Shown piece by piece: positions 53,876 to 62,486 of a stretch of 63,602 nt of DNA; the first letter of the stretch is position 1, and every line of letters begins with the position of its first letter. The notes beneath the pieces were generated by a model, which worked only from the letters and a program-made list of their open reading frames with translations, was not told the origin of the DNA and searched no databases. The position numbers and the translations under genes are program-made. The DNA lies in NCBI GenBank assembly GCA_002415785.1, contig DIAJ01000005.1, positions 8,676-72,277 on the forward strand, read 5' to 3'. This DNA comes from Flavobacteriales bacterium UBA5081. Lineage in GTDB: Bacteria > Bacteroidota > Bacteroidia > Flavobacteriales_E > Vicingaceae.

Positions 53876-54175
53876 ATGACCTATTCTGTCATTATTGACC
53901 CTAATGCTATTCATGATATACAGAAAGCTATTGACTATTATGATGAGAGACAATTAGGGCTTGGTCTTAAGTTTGAAACAGAACTAAATAAACACATTCT
54001 AGCATTAGAGAGTAACCCATTCTACCAGGTTCGATACGAAGAAGTTAGATGTTTACCCTTAAAAAAATTCCCTTACACTATCCATTTTACTTTAAATGAT
54101 ACTCAAAAACTTGTGATTATTAGAGCAGTATTTCATATGGCACTAAATCCCCAAGCTTGGTCAAAAAGAAAATAG
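53876..54175 (+). CDS. ParE/RelE family toxin
   Basis: 99 residues with the RelE/ParE layout: SVIIDPNAIHDIQKAIDYYDER, then LGLGLKFETELNKHILALESNPFYQVRYEEVRCLPLKKFPYTIHFTL and a final VIIRAVFHMALNPQAW. The pattern of a YYDE helix and F-P-Y-x-I-x-F strands is nearer ParE (gyrase poison) than ribosome-dependent RelE mRNA nucleases, but this cannot be settled by eye. It sits two bases after the antitoxin. Confidence 0.88.
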   Translation: MTYSVIIDPNAIHDIQKAIDYYDERQLGLGLKFETELNKHILALESNPFYQVRYEEVRCLPLKKFPYTIHFTLNDTQKLVIIRAVFHMALNPQAWSKRK

Positions 54176-54300
54176 CTCGCCTCTTAAATTTCTATACAAT
54201 TGTTCTGACTTTACATTTATAAATCGTCAAATTTGCGAAACAATAGTAAATTAGTTGCTTGAACAAGGACAGTGTTTTGGATGTTTTTTAACAAAACAAT

Positions 54301-57147
54301 ATGGCAGAAGTAGAAACGATTGAACCGCTTGAAGTCATTGGGGCTAGGGTTCATAATCTCAAAAATATATCTCTAAAAATTCCACGTGAGCAATTGGTCG
54401 TAATTACCGGCTTAAGCGGCAGTGGGAAATCATCTTTGGCATTTGACACCATTTATGCTGAAGGTCAAAGGCGCTACATTGAAAGTTTTGCTTCTTATGC
54501 GAGACAATTCTTAGGCACCTTAGAGCGCCCCGATGTAGATAAAATTAACGGCTTGAGTCCGGTGATTTCCATTGAACAAAAAACGGTGAGCAAAAACCCG
54601 AGGTCAACAGTTGGAACCATTACTGAAATTTACGACTTCATGCGTCTACTCTTCTCTAAAGTGGCAGATGCCTACTCTTACAAAACCGGTGAAAAAATGG
54701 TAAAGTACTCCGACAAGGAGATTTTACAATTAATCATTAATACGTATCAAGGAAAAGCAATCAACATTCTTTCGCCGGTAATTAAAGGAAGAAAAGGACA
54801 TTATAAAGAGCTCTTTAAAAGCATTTTAAAACAAGGTTTTTTGAAAGTAAGAGTAGATGGGGAAATCATTGAAATTACTCGAGACCTAATGCTTGATCGT
54901 TACAAAACACACGATATTGAGATTGTAATTGACCGACTACAAGTTGAAGAAAAACAAAAGAAACGGTTAAACGACGCTATTCAGCTCGCTATGAAACACG
55001 GCAATGGCGTTTTGATGATAGCGGAAAAAGACCAAGAAGATAAAGAGCCTCGTTTCTTTAGTCGCAACTTAATGTGCCCTACAACAGGTATTTCTTACGA
55101 CGAACCGGCTCCCAACAGCTTTTCGTTCAACTCACCTTATGGTGCATGTTCAAAATGCAATGGCTTGGGAGAAGTAACCGAAGTGAGCTTAGACAAAATA
55201 ATCCCTGATGATAAAATTTCCATAAAAAAAGGTGGAGTAGCTCCTTTGGGAAAGTACTCCAACAAATGGATTTTTAGACAAGTTGAAATTATTCTTGAAC
55301 ATTTTGGCTTCGACTTGAATACGCCCATTAAAAAGATCAACGAAGAAGTCATCAACACCATTCTTTACGGCACCAATTCACCAATCCACATTGAGGAAAA
55401 AGTTGGTCAGTCAACGCATAAATACGCTTTTCAATTTGAAGGAATCACCAATTTTATCAGTCGGCAATACGAAGACAGCGGCTCTAAAAAAATTAGCAAT
55501 TGGGCTGTTCAGTTTATGAACAAAGTAGTTTGCGACCGTTGCGAAGGCAGCCGCTTAAAAAGGTCGGCTTTGTACTTTAAAATCGACGACAAAAACATTG
55601 CCGATTTAGCAAAAATGGACATCTTCGATTTAGCTGAATGGATGTCGACTATAGAAGCTCACTTGACTGATCGCAATAAGAGAATTGCTAGAGATATCCT
55701 AAAAGAAATTAACAACCGCATTCAGTTCTTGCTGGATGTTGGTTTAAACTATCTTTCACTCAACAGAAGTGCACAATCGCTTTCCGGTGGCGAAGCTCAG
55801 CGAATAAGACTCGCTACACAAATTGGCTCTCAATTGGTTGGAGTACTTTACATTTTAGATGAGCCAAGTATTGGGCTTCATCAAAGAGATAATCATCAAC
55901 TAATTGAAGCCCTAAAAAATTTAAGAGATTTAGGCAACTCCATTTTAGTAGTTGAACACGATAAAGACATCATGTTGGCCTCAGATCATTTAATCGACAT
56001 TGGTCCGAAAGCCGGATTACACGGAGGTGAAGTTGTAGAACAAGGAAAACCTTCAGATATATTAAAAGGAAACTCAACAACTGCGCAATACTTAAACGGG
56101 CAAATTGCCATTGAAGTACCGAAAAAGAGAAGAAAAGGTAACGGCAATAAAGTTGAACTGAAAGGCGCTAGCGGCAACAACTTAAAATCAGTAGACGTAA
56201 GCTTTCCTTTGGGCAAAATGATTTGTGTTACCGGAGTTTCAGGTAGCGGAAAATCGACTTTAATCGACGATACGCTTTACCCCATTTTAAATCAGCACAT
56301 CTACAACAGCAATAAAAAACCACTACCTTATAAATCAATAAAAGGGATTGAACACATCGACAAAATAATTGAAATTGATCAATCGCCTATCGGTAGAACT
56401 CCACGTTCTAATCCGGCAACTTACACCGGTGTTTTTACTGACATTAGGTCACTTTATGCAAATTTACAAGAAGCTAAAATAAGGGGTTACAAGCCCGGAA
56501 GGTTTTCATTTAATGTGAAAGGTGGTAGATGCGAGAAATGTCAAGGTGCAGGATTAATGACCATTGAAATGAATTTCTTGCCCGACGTTTATGTTGATTG
56601 TCCGGAGTGCCATGGTAAAAGATACAACAGAGAAACACTGGAGGTAAGGTACAAAAGTAAATCCATTAGCGATGTACTCAACATGACTGTGAACCAGGCG
56701 GTTGATTTTTTCGAAAACATGCCCAACATTCTGCAAAAAGTAAAAACATTGCAGCAAGTAGGTTTGGGCTACATTCACCTCGGGCAGGCCTCCACTACTC
56801 TTTCAGGTGGAGAAGCGCAGCGTGTTAAATTAGCAACAGAATTATCAAAAAGAAATACCGGAAATACTTTTTACATTTTAGATGAACCCACCACCGGCTT
56901 GCATTTTGAAGATATTCGTATATTGCTCAAGGTTTTGAACAAACTGGTTGATTTGGGCAATACGGTTTTGATTATTGAACATAATTTAGACATTATTAAA
57001 GTTGCCGACCATATTATTGACATGGGACCTGAAGGAGGAAAAAATGGCGGACAGTTAATTGCCCAAGGTACTCCGGAAGAGATTGTAAAGAGTAAAAAAA
57101 GTCACACTGCAACCTTTTTAAAGGAAGAACTAAAAAGTAAGAAATGA
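54301..57147 (+). CDS. uvrA: excinuclease ABC subunit A
   Basis: 948 residues. Two ABC ATPase modules have Walker A GLSGSGKSSLA and GVSGSGKSTLI, signatures LSGGEAQRIRLA and LSGGEAQRVKLA, and Walker B ILDEPSIGLHQRD and ILDEPTTGLHFED. It finds bulky DNA lesions with UvrB in nucleotide excision repair. The second zinc module is complete (Cys744, Cys747, Cys767, Cys770). The first has Cys259-Pro-Thr-Thr262, then Cys283 and Cys286, so one of the four usual cysteines is Thr. From memory this change recurs in other Bacteroidota UvrA proteins. Confidence 0.97.
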   Translation: MAEVETIEPLEVIGARVHNLKNISLKIPREQLVVITGLSGSGKSSLAFDTIYAEGQRRYIESFASYARQFLGTLERPDVDKINGLSPVISIEQKTVSKNPRSTVGTITEIYDFMRLLFSKVADAYSYKTGEKMVKYSDKEILQLIINTYQGKAINILSPVIKGRKGHYKELFKSILKQGFLKVRVDGEIIEITRDLMLDRYKTHDIEIVIDRLQVEEKQKKRLNDAIQLAMKHGNGVLMIAEKDQEDKEPRFFSRNLMCPTTGISYDEPAPNSFSFNSPYGACSKCNGLGEVTEVSLDKIIPDDKISIKKGGVAPLGKYSNKWIFRQVEIILEHFGFDLNTPIKKINEEVINTILYGTNSPIHIEEKVGQSTHKYAFQFEGITNFISRQYEDSGSKKISNWAVQFMNKVVCDRCEGSRLKRSALYFKIDDKNIADLAKMDIFDLAEWMSTIEAHLTDRNKRIARDILKEINNRIQFLLDVGLNYLSLNRSAQSLSGGEAQRIRLATQIGSQLVGVLYILDEPSIGLHQRDNHQLIEALKNLRDLGNSILVVEHDKDIMLASDHLIDIGPKAGLHGGEVVEQGKPSDILKGNSTTAQYLNGQIAIEVPKKRRKGNGNKVELKGASGNNLKSVDVSFPLGKMICVTGVSGSGKSTLIDDTLYPILNQHIYNSNKKPLPYKSIKGIEHIDKIIEIDQSPIGRTPRSNPATYTGVFTDIRSLYANLQEAKIRGYKPGRFSFNVKGGRCEKCQGAGLMTIEMNFLPDVYVDCPECHGKRYNRETLEVRYKSKSISDVLNMTVNQAVDFFENMPNILQKVKTLQQVGLGYIHLGQASTTLSGGEAQRVKLATELSKRNTGNTFYILDEPTTGLHFEDIRILLKVLNKLVDLGNTVLIIEHNLDIIKVADHIIDMGPEGGKNGGQLIAQGTPEEIVKSKKSHTATFLKEELKSKK

Positions 57148-57851
57148 GCGAAGAGGATAAAATAAGAGAAGGCTTTACTGAAAAAGAATGGAATGAAATT
57201 AAGAGCAACGACTCATGGGCGGTTTTTAAGATCATGTCTGAATTTGTCAACGGCTTTGAAAATCTTTCTAGAATAGGCCCTTGCGTTTCAATTTTTGGGT
57301 CGGCTAGGACCAAGCCTGATCACAAATACTACCAAATTGCCGATGAATTAGCTTACCAAATTTGCGGTAAAGGCTATGGTGTAATTACAGGTGGCGGTCC
57401 GGGAATCATGGAAGCTGCCAATCGAGGAGCTAGTCGCGCCGGAGGAAAATCGGTCGGATTAAATATTGTTTTGCCATTTGAGCAAAACCACAATCCCTAT
57501 ATCGACAAAGACAAATCACTGGAGTTTGACTACTTTTTTGTGCGAAAATTAATGTTTGTAAAATACGCACAGGGCTTTGTTGTGCTTCCCGGTGGATTTG
57601 GCACTTTAGATGAGTTTTTTGAAGCCTTAACCTTGATTCAAACTCATAAAATTGGAAAGTTTCCGATTGTGCTGATGAGTCGTTCTTTTTGGGGAGGGCT
57701 GATTGACTGGATGAAGAAAGTGCTTTTAGAAACGAATAACAATATCAACGAAGAGGATTTAGACCTATTTTACCTTGCCGATACGGTTGAAGAAGCAGTA
57801 GAACACATCGACTCCTTTTATTCTAAATATTTACTTAAGCCCAATTTTTAA
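57144..57851 (+). CDS. LOG family protein (TIGR00730, Rossmann fold nucleotide phosphoribohydrolase-like)
   Basis: 235 residues with the two LOG motifs: GGGPGIMEAANRGA (about 92-105) and PGGFGTLDEFFEAL (about 151-164). Characterised members cleave the ribose-5-phosphate from (cytokinin) nucleoside monophosphates or from purine and pyrimidine nucleotides. The ATG overlaps the uvrA stop by four bases (ATGA), so it is co-translated with uvrA. The 3' end overlaps cinA on the other strand by 21 bases. Confidence 0.93.
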   Translation: MSEEDKIREGFTEKEWNEIKSNDSWAVFKIMSEFVNGFENLSRIGPCVSIFGSARTKPDHKYYQIADELAYQICGKGYGVITGGGPGIMEAANRGASRAGGKSVGLNIVLPFEQNHNPYIDKDKSLEFDYFFVRKLMFVKYAQGFVVLPGGFGTLDEFFEALTLIQTHKIGKFPIVLMSRSFWGGLIDWMKKVLLETNNNINEEDLDLFYLADTVEEAVEHIDSFYSKYLLKPNF

Positions 57852-59093
57852 CTGTCCGCTTATTGCTCTTCTCAGTAAACTTATCGCAGCCAAAGCCGAG
57901 CGATGGATATTCCTTTCTCTGTTTTTCTCAAATAAGAACTTCTTGGAATAAACGCCCTCTTTGTTGGCAATGGCAATCCAAACTGTGCCGACAGGCTTTT
58001 CATCAGTACCGCCATCGGGACCTGCTACACCTGATGTTGCCAAAGCAAAGTCACTACTCAGCTTTTCTCTAGCATTCATGACCATTTGTTCCACAACATC
58101 TCTACTCACAGCGCCGTGAGCTTCTAGTGACTCTGCACTTACTCCCAATTGCTTTACTTTAGACATATTGGAATAAGTAATAAAACTTCCCAAAAAGTAT
58201 TTAGAACTTCCTGCTACAGAGGTTAGCAAATGAGCTAAATATCCGCCGGTGCAACTTTCAGCAGTTGCCACCGTTTTGCCGCTAGACTTTAATAAATCAG
58301 CAATTGACTCTTCTACACTTTCATCATTCTCTCCAAAAATATAATTCGGGATCAATTCTTCAAGTTCTTTCGCTTTGCGCGATATCTTTTCCTTTAAAAC
58401 TGCTTCATCAACTCCATAAGCTGAAAGTCGAACCTTTACCATTCCGGGGGAAGGTAGGTAAGCAATCTTAATATCTTCCTCTACTAAACTGTTTTCCCAA
58501 TCTTTTACCAATTCCGCTAAAAAGGATTCCCCTACCCCTTCTGTCATAATGGTATGATGGACAATAAATGGAAGTGTAAATTTATTTTTTATGCGAGGAA
58601 GCACTTGGTTTTCCATCAAGTGTTTCATCTCGTAGGGAACACCGGGCATAGAGACGAAAACCTTTCCATTCTTTTCGAACCACATTCCGCTGGCTGTACC
58701 TACAAAATTGTCGAGTATGGTGCAAGATTTTGGCAAATCTGCTTGCTGCCGATTGGTTTCTAAGACATCTCTACCTCTTGAGCGAAAAAAGTTTTCAATT
58801 CGCTCCAACACTTCCGGATCTCGAACTAATTCCGTTTGAAAATATTCACACAGTACATGTTTGGTAATATCGTCTTTGGTTGGTCCTAAACCACCGGTCA
58901 TTAAAATCAAATCTCCACGACTCTCTGCTTCCTTTAAAGTCTGCAAAATATGTGGTCGTGCATCTCTAATTGAAGTAATTTGACCTACATCCACACCGAT
59001 GGCATTTAATTGCTTTGCCATCCATGCGGAGTTGGTATCTACTGTTTGTCCTATTAGAATTTCGTCACCAATGGTAACAAGTTCTGCTATCAT
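57831..59093 (-). CDS. cinA: CinA family protein (molybdopterin-binding and nicotinamide-nucleotide amidase domains)
   Basis: 420 residues, full length for two-domain CinA. The N-terminal COG1058 domain (1-170) has AELVTIGDEILIGQTVDTNSAW and MTGGLGPTKDDITK. The C-terminal amidase domain (about 255-415) has TVATAESCTGGYLAHLLTSVAGSS and ATSGVAGPDGGTDEKPVGTVWIA. Together they hydrolyse ADP-ribose-type compounds and deamidate NMN, recycling pyridine nucleotides. It lies three bases downstream of usp and is probably in its transcript. Confidence 0.96.
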   Translation of the reverse strand: MIAELVTIGDEILIGQTVDTNSAWMAKQLNAIGVDVGQITSIRDARPHILQTLKEAESRGDLILMTGGLGPTKDDITKHVLCEYFQTELVRDPEVLERIENFFRSRGRDVLETNRQQADLPKSCTILDNFVGTASGMWFEKNGKVFVSMPGVPYEMKHLMENQVLPRIKNKFTLPFIVHHTIMTEGVGESFLAELVKDWENSLVEEDIKIAYLPSPGMVKVRLSAYGVDEAVLKEKISRKAKELEELIPNYIFGENDESVEESIADLLKSSGKTVATAESCTGGYLAHLLTSVAGSSKYFLGSFITYSNMSKVKQLGVSAESLEAHGAVSRDVVEQMVMNAREKLSSDFALATSGVAGPDGGTDEKPVGTVWIAIANKEGVYSKKFLFEKNRERNIHRSALAAISLLRRAISGQLKIGLK

Positions 59094-59096
59094 ATT

Positions 59097-59999
59097 TTAG
59101 TCGCGAAAAGGTCTGAATGAAGCTTTTAGTTGATTTTGTGTGTCAGATAAAATACCCAGTGGGGTTACCGAAATTACCGGAATTTTAGAGTGATTTACGA
59201 CCCTTTGTGCATAAGGCCCTACAAATAATCCGGTTGCCGCTTCTTGCTCAGTCATGATAAAAATCAAATCGGCATCAACTTTTTCAGCATAATCCAAAGT
59301 CATTTCTGCAACATCATCGCCGTGTAAAAAAGTACGATCAAAATCAATTCCCTTATTGTGCAAGTAATCTTCCACTTGCTTAATCTTAAGGTTAAGCTTA
59401 TTCTTATCTTCTTCGCCTTCTTCATCCACTAAGGCAGCAATGTAAATTTTTGCTCCAAATGCTTGTGCAAAAAAGGCGGCTTCAGCAACCTTATCTCTAC
59501 TGTGTTGAGAATTATCAATAGGTAACAAAATTTTCTCATAAGCCGTTTTGGTTGAATCTTGCTGTATCGTAAACACCGGCACAGAAGATGAAGTAACTAC
59601 TCTATAGGCATTGCTTCCTAAGAAGAACTCCTCAAAGCCACTCACTCCATGTGTTCCCATCACAATCATGTCGGCATCTACCTCTTCGGCTGTTTGCACA
59701 ATTTCTTTTGAAATACTTCCGTCTTTGATTTCTGCATTTACTTTTACACCATACTTTTCGCGAAAATCATTCGCTATGGTTTCCATCTCTTTAGCTACGG
59801 CATTTTTCACATTATCGTAGTCTCTCTTCATGTCTAAATTTGGAAAAACATCGATATTAGAAGAGGTAAAAACGTGCAATAAATACAACTCCGACTTGAA
59901 CTTTGAACACAAATTGGCGGCATGTTCTAAAGCTACCTTAGAAGTCTTCGAAAAGTCAATAGGAATAAGGATTTTGTTAACTTCAAATTTTTCTTTCAT
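59097..59999 (-). CDS. universal stress protein with two tandem UspA domains
   Basis: 300 residues from the ATG at 59999; the upstream TTG at 60023 adds only a non-conserved octet. Domain 1 (about 5-145) begins NKILIPIDFSKTSKVALEHA and ends with GTHGVSGFEEFFLGSNAYRVVTSSSVPVF, an intact G-x2-G-x9-G-S ATP-binding motif. Domain 2 (about 155-280) begins KILLPIDNSQHSRDK and has only a degenerate motif. These proteins respond to stress or growth arrest. It leads the pair with cinA. Confidence 0.93.
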   Translation of the reverse strand: MKEKFEVNKILIPIDFSKTSKVALEHAANLCSKFKSELYLLHVFTSSNIDVFPNLDMKRDYDNVKNAVAKEMETIANDFREKYGVKVNAEIKDGSISKEIVQTAEEVDADMIVMGTHGVSGFEEFFLGSNAYRVVTSSSVPVFTIQQDSTKTAYEKILLPIDNSQHSRDKVAEAAFFAQAFGAKIYIAALVDEEGEEDKNKLNLKIKQVEDYLHNKGIDFDRTFLHGDDVAEMTLDYAEKVDADLIFIMTEQEAATGLFVGPYAQRVVNHSKIPVISVTPLGILSDTQNQLKASFRPFRD

Positions 60000-60243
60000 G
60001 GTTTGTTCATTTATAGTAGACAAGCTACATCATTATAAGCTTTTAATAATTTGCTGTGCAATTTACAAACTAAAAAGCACAGTCAATAGCTTTTTCAATT
60101 GTTTTGCTACGAATTTATTCAATTTATTTCTAGTTCGGAAGAAAAGTAAGTTTATAGTTACTACCTTAAAATTTGAAATACATAATTTCATATTTTTAAA
60201 AGCTTTAATTAAACAATATCTCTGAAAAATTAAAAGGAAAGTA

Positions 60244-60591
60244 ATGAACACCATAAACTCCCTCCTTTTCCCACCACTGTTAATCGGTGTAATTTTTATT
60301 TTTGCCGCTTTGTTGATGTATTCGTTTCCCCCGAAGAGCATTAACAGTTTATACGGTTATCGAACATCTTCTTCAATGAAAAGCAAAGAGCGGTGGGACT
60401 TTGCACAAAAATATTCTACCGCAGAATTATTTAAAATGGGAGGCATTTTAATCCTACTCTCTACAACCGGATTCGTTTATCAACCATCTGAAAAAGTAGT
60501 TCCATTTTTGGGAATTGGTTTAGCAGTTGTTACTGCTATATTGCTAATTGTTAGAGTAGAAAAAGCAATTAAGAAACGGTTTGGGGAATAA
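60244..60591 (+). CDS. SdpI/YfhL family small membrane protein
   Basis: 115 residues with three hydrophobic helices (about 8-27, 65-82, 85-103). Between the first two lies PPKSINSLYGYRTSSSMKSKERWDFAQKYS, the N-x-x-Y-G-Y-R-T motif of the SdpI family. Bacillus SdpI gives immunity to the toxin SdpC, but most family members have unknown roles. A good purine-rich ribosome site (AAAGGAAAG) precedes the ATG. It is a single gene, divergent from usp. Confidence 0.88.
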   Translation: MNTINSLLFPPLLIGVIFIFAALLMYSFPPKSINSLYGYRTSSSMKSKERWDFAQKYSTAELFKMGGILILLSTTGFVYQPSEKVVPFLGIGLAVVTAILLIVRVEKAIKKRFGE

Positions 60592-60649
60592 CATTTTAAG
60601 GTTAATTCGTGAATTCGTGGCGAAAAATTAATTTAATTTCAAATTTCCT

Positions 60650-60657
60650 TAGCTTCG
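60650..60657 (+). promoter_or_regulatory. -7-like element TAGCTTCG for the nucleoside phosphorylase
   Basis: One mismatch from TAnnTTTG, 16 bases before the ATG at 60674. It is the same TAnnTTCG variant as at 13175 and before carB. Confidence 0.4.
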
Positions 60658-60673
60658 CACCAAAGATTAAAAA

Positions 60674-61537
60674 ATGATACACCCCTCTGAGCTTGTCTTA
60701 AACCCCGATGGTTCTATTTACCACTTAAAACTTCAGCCTGAGCAAATTGGCCGCAAAATAATTGTTGCCGGAGATCCCGGCAGAATCAAAAGCATTTCAG
60801 CACACTTCGATCGTATAGACCACATTGTTGAAAACCGTGAATTTGTTACTCATACCGGAATTTATAAGAACCAAAAGGTAAGTGCCATTGCCACCGGAAT
60901 TGGCACAGACAACATCGACATCGTGTTAAACGAGTTGGATGCACTGGTAAATATCGATCTTGAAAAAAGAGAAATAAAAAACGAGCAAACAGAGTTAGAA
61001 ATTGTACGTATTGGCACTTGTGGCTCCATTCAGGAAGATGTGCCGGCAGACGAAGTAGTGGTTTCAACCCACGCCTTCGGATTAGATGGACTTTTGAATT
61101 TCTACGCTTTTGAAATGAATGCAGAAGAGCAAAAAATCCACAGTGAAATCATCCAACAAACAAATTGGAATAAAAAAATGAATGTCCCCTATTTAGTTGC
61201 GGGTTCTTCAAATTTAATCCAACGAATCGGCAAAAACTATCACCACGGAATTACCGTAACTGCTCCCGGTTTTTATGCTCCTCAAGGGAGAGAATTGCGA
61301 CTAAAGCTAAGAGTTCCTGATGTGAATGAAAAACTAAGAGCATTTAAGTACAAGGACTTCCGAATTGTAAATTACGAAATGGAAACCTCAGCACTTTACG
61401 GATTAAGTAGTTTATTGGGACACCAAGCCTGCACTGTTTGCGCTGTTGTAGCCAACCGCTATGCCAACTCTTTTAGCAAAGATTATAAGCCGGTGATTAA
61501 CCAATTGATTAAAGAAGTACTTGATAATTTAGTGTAA
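60674..61537 (+). CDS. nucleoside phosphorylase (uridine phosphorylase-like)
   Basis: 287 residues with the PNP/UDP phosphorylase fold: IIVAGDPGRIKSISAHFD (phosphate-binding G-D-P-x-R), TGIYKNQKVSAIATGIGTDNIDIVLNEL, VRIGTCGSI (phosphate loop), and VNYEMETSALYGL with the ribose-contacting Glu of the M-E-x-E/T type. It splits nucleosides with phosphate in salvage. The exact base preference is unclear. It is a monocistronic gene with its own promoter-like element. Confidence 0.9.
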   Translation: MIHPSELVLNPDGSIYHLKLQPEQIGRKIIVAGDPGRIKSISAHFDRIDHIVENREFVTHTGIYKNQKVSAIATGIGTDNIDIVLNELDALVNIDLEKREIKNEQTELEIVRIGTCGSIQEDVPADEVVVSTHAFGLDGLLNFYAFEMNAEEQKIHSEIIQQTNWNKKMNVPYLVAGSSNLIQRIGKNYHHGITVTAPGFYAPQGRELRLKLRVPDVNEKLRAFKYKDFRIVNYEMETSALYGLSSLLGHQACTVCAVVANRYANSFSKDYKPVINQLIKEVLDNLV

Positions 61538-61605
61538 TAATCCCCAATCAACACTGCCCGGTGGATAACTCTCTGCACCAAAAAAATATCGCTTGTAGCA
61601 ATGTT

Positions 61606-61613
61606 TATCTTTG
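61606..61613 (+). promoter_or_regulatory. -7 promoter element TATCTTTG just before the transglutaminase-like ATG
   Basis: Perfect TAnnTTTG ending six bases before the ATG at 61620. It overlaps an upstream in-frame TTG (61611), which argues against that TTG as start and suggests a leaderless or nearly leaderless mRNA. Confidence 0.5.
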
Positions 61614-61619
61614 TTACAG

Positions 61620-62486
61620 ATGTTGGTCGACACTAAAATATCTGCTTTAATCAAGTTGTTGGATGATCCCGACGAATTAATTTATCATCAAGTTAGTCAG
61701 GAGCTACTCGACTTGGGCGATGAAGCTGTTCCTCATTTGGAGGAAGTTTGGGAGCATGCTTTTGATGCTACTATGCAAGAACGCATCGAGCAAATTTTGC
61801 ATCAAATCCAATTTCAAACAGTATACTCTCGTTTGCAACAATGGAAAAACAGCAAAGAAAAAAGCCTCTTGCAAGCCGCTTTAATCATTGCCAAATACCA
61901 ATATGCTGAACTAAATGAAGAAGAAATTTACGGTTTTGTCGACAAGCTAAGACAAGACATTTGGTTGGAGTTGAACGACAATTTAACCGCACTAGAAAAG
62001 GTTGTTGTTTTTAATCGTGTTTTTTTCGACCACTACGGTTTTAAAGGCAATCGCCGTAATTTTCACGCCGCTAGAAACTCGTTTATCAATAATGTAGTGG
62101 AAAGCAAAATTGGCAATCCACTTAGCCTGTCTATTATTTACTTAGAAGTTGCACAAAAGTTAAAACTCCCAATTTATGGAGTTAATCTCCCTGAACTTTT
62201 TGTGATGGTTTATACTCGATTACCCATTGAGTATTTAGATCACCCAATTCATAATGAAGACATTCTTTTTTATATAAACCCCTATAACAGAGGTCGTATC
62301 TTTTCGGCTAAAGAAATAAAAAAGTTCTTAGCAGAGCTTAAAATTGAGGAGCAAAAAGAATTTTTTACACCTTGTGATCAATCGAAAATTGTTAGAAGAA
62401 TGATTAGCAACCTAATTTTTGCTTACCATAAAAATGGCAAAAATGAAAAAATTCACGAGTTGAAAATGCTCATAAAACTCATTTAG
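61620..62486 (+). CDS. SirB1-type transglutaminase-like domain protein
   Basis: 288 residues from the ATG at 61620. An N-terminal helical part (about 1-85, LIKLLDDPDELIYHQVSQELLDLG, HEAT-like) precedes the transglutaminase-like N domain (about 85-250) with VVFNRVFFDHYGFKGNRRNFHAARNSFINNVVESKIGNPLSLSIIYLEVAQKLKLPIYGVNLP. The usual catalytic Cys seems replaced by a GNP-x-S-L-S stretch, so it is probably a non-catalytic member, as I recall for SirB1 proteins. Role unknown. It overlaps the convergent PAS gene by eight bases. Confidence 0.88.
   Translation: MLVDTKISALIKLLDDPDELIYHQVSQELLDLGDEAVPHLEEVWEHAFDATMQERIEQILHQIQFQTVYSRLQQWKNSKEKSLLQAALIIAKYQYAELNEEEIYGFVDKLRQDIWLELNDNLTALEKVVVFNRVFFDHYGFKGNRRNFHAARNSFINNVVESKIGNPLSLSIIYLEVAQKLKLPIYGVNLPELFVMVYTRLPIEYLDHPIHNEDILFYINPYNRGRIFSAKEIKKFLAELKIEEQKEFFTPCDQSKIVRRMISNLIFAYHKNGKNEKIHELKMLIKLI

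Noticed and set aside
60000..60023. TTG start extending the universal stress protein by eight residues
   Set aside because: The ATG at 59999 leaves the expected short N-terminus before KILIPIDFS; the added residues are not family-like.
59999..60243. tRNA or small RNA in the 244-bp usp/SdpI gap
   Set aside because: No cloverleaf, no GC-rich stem and no terminator are seen; only AT-rich divergent promoter sequence.
61611..61619. TTG start for the transglutaminase-like protein
   Set aside because: The TTG lies inside the -7 promoter element; the ATG at 61620 is the better start.
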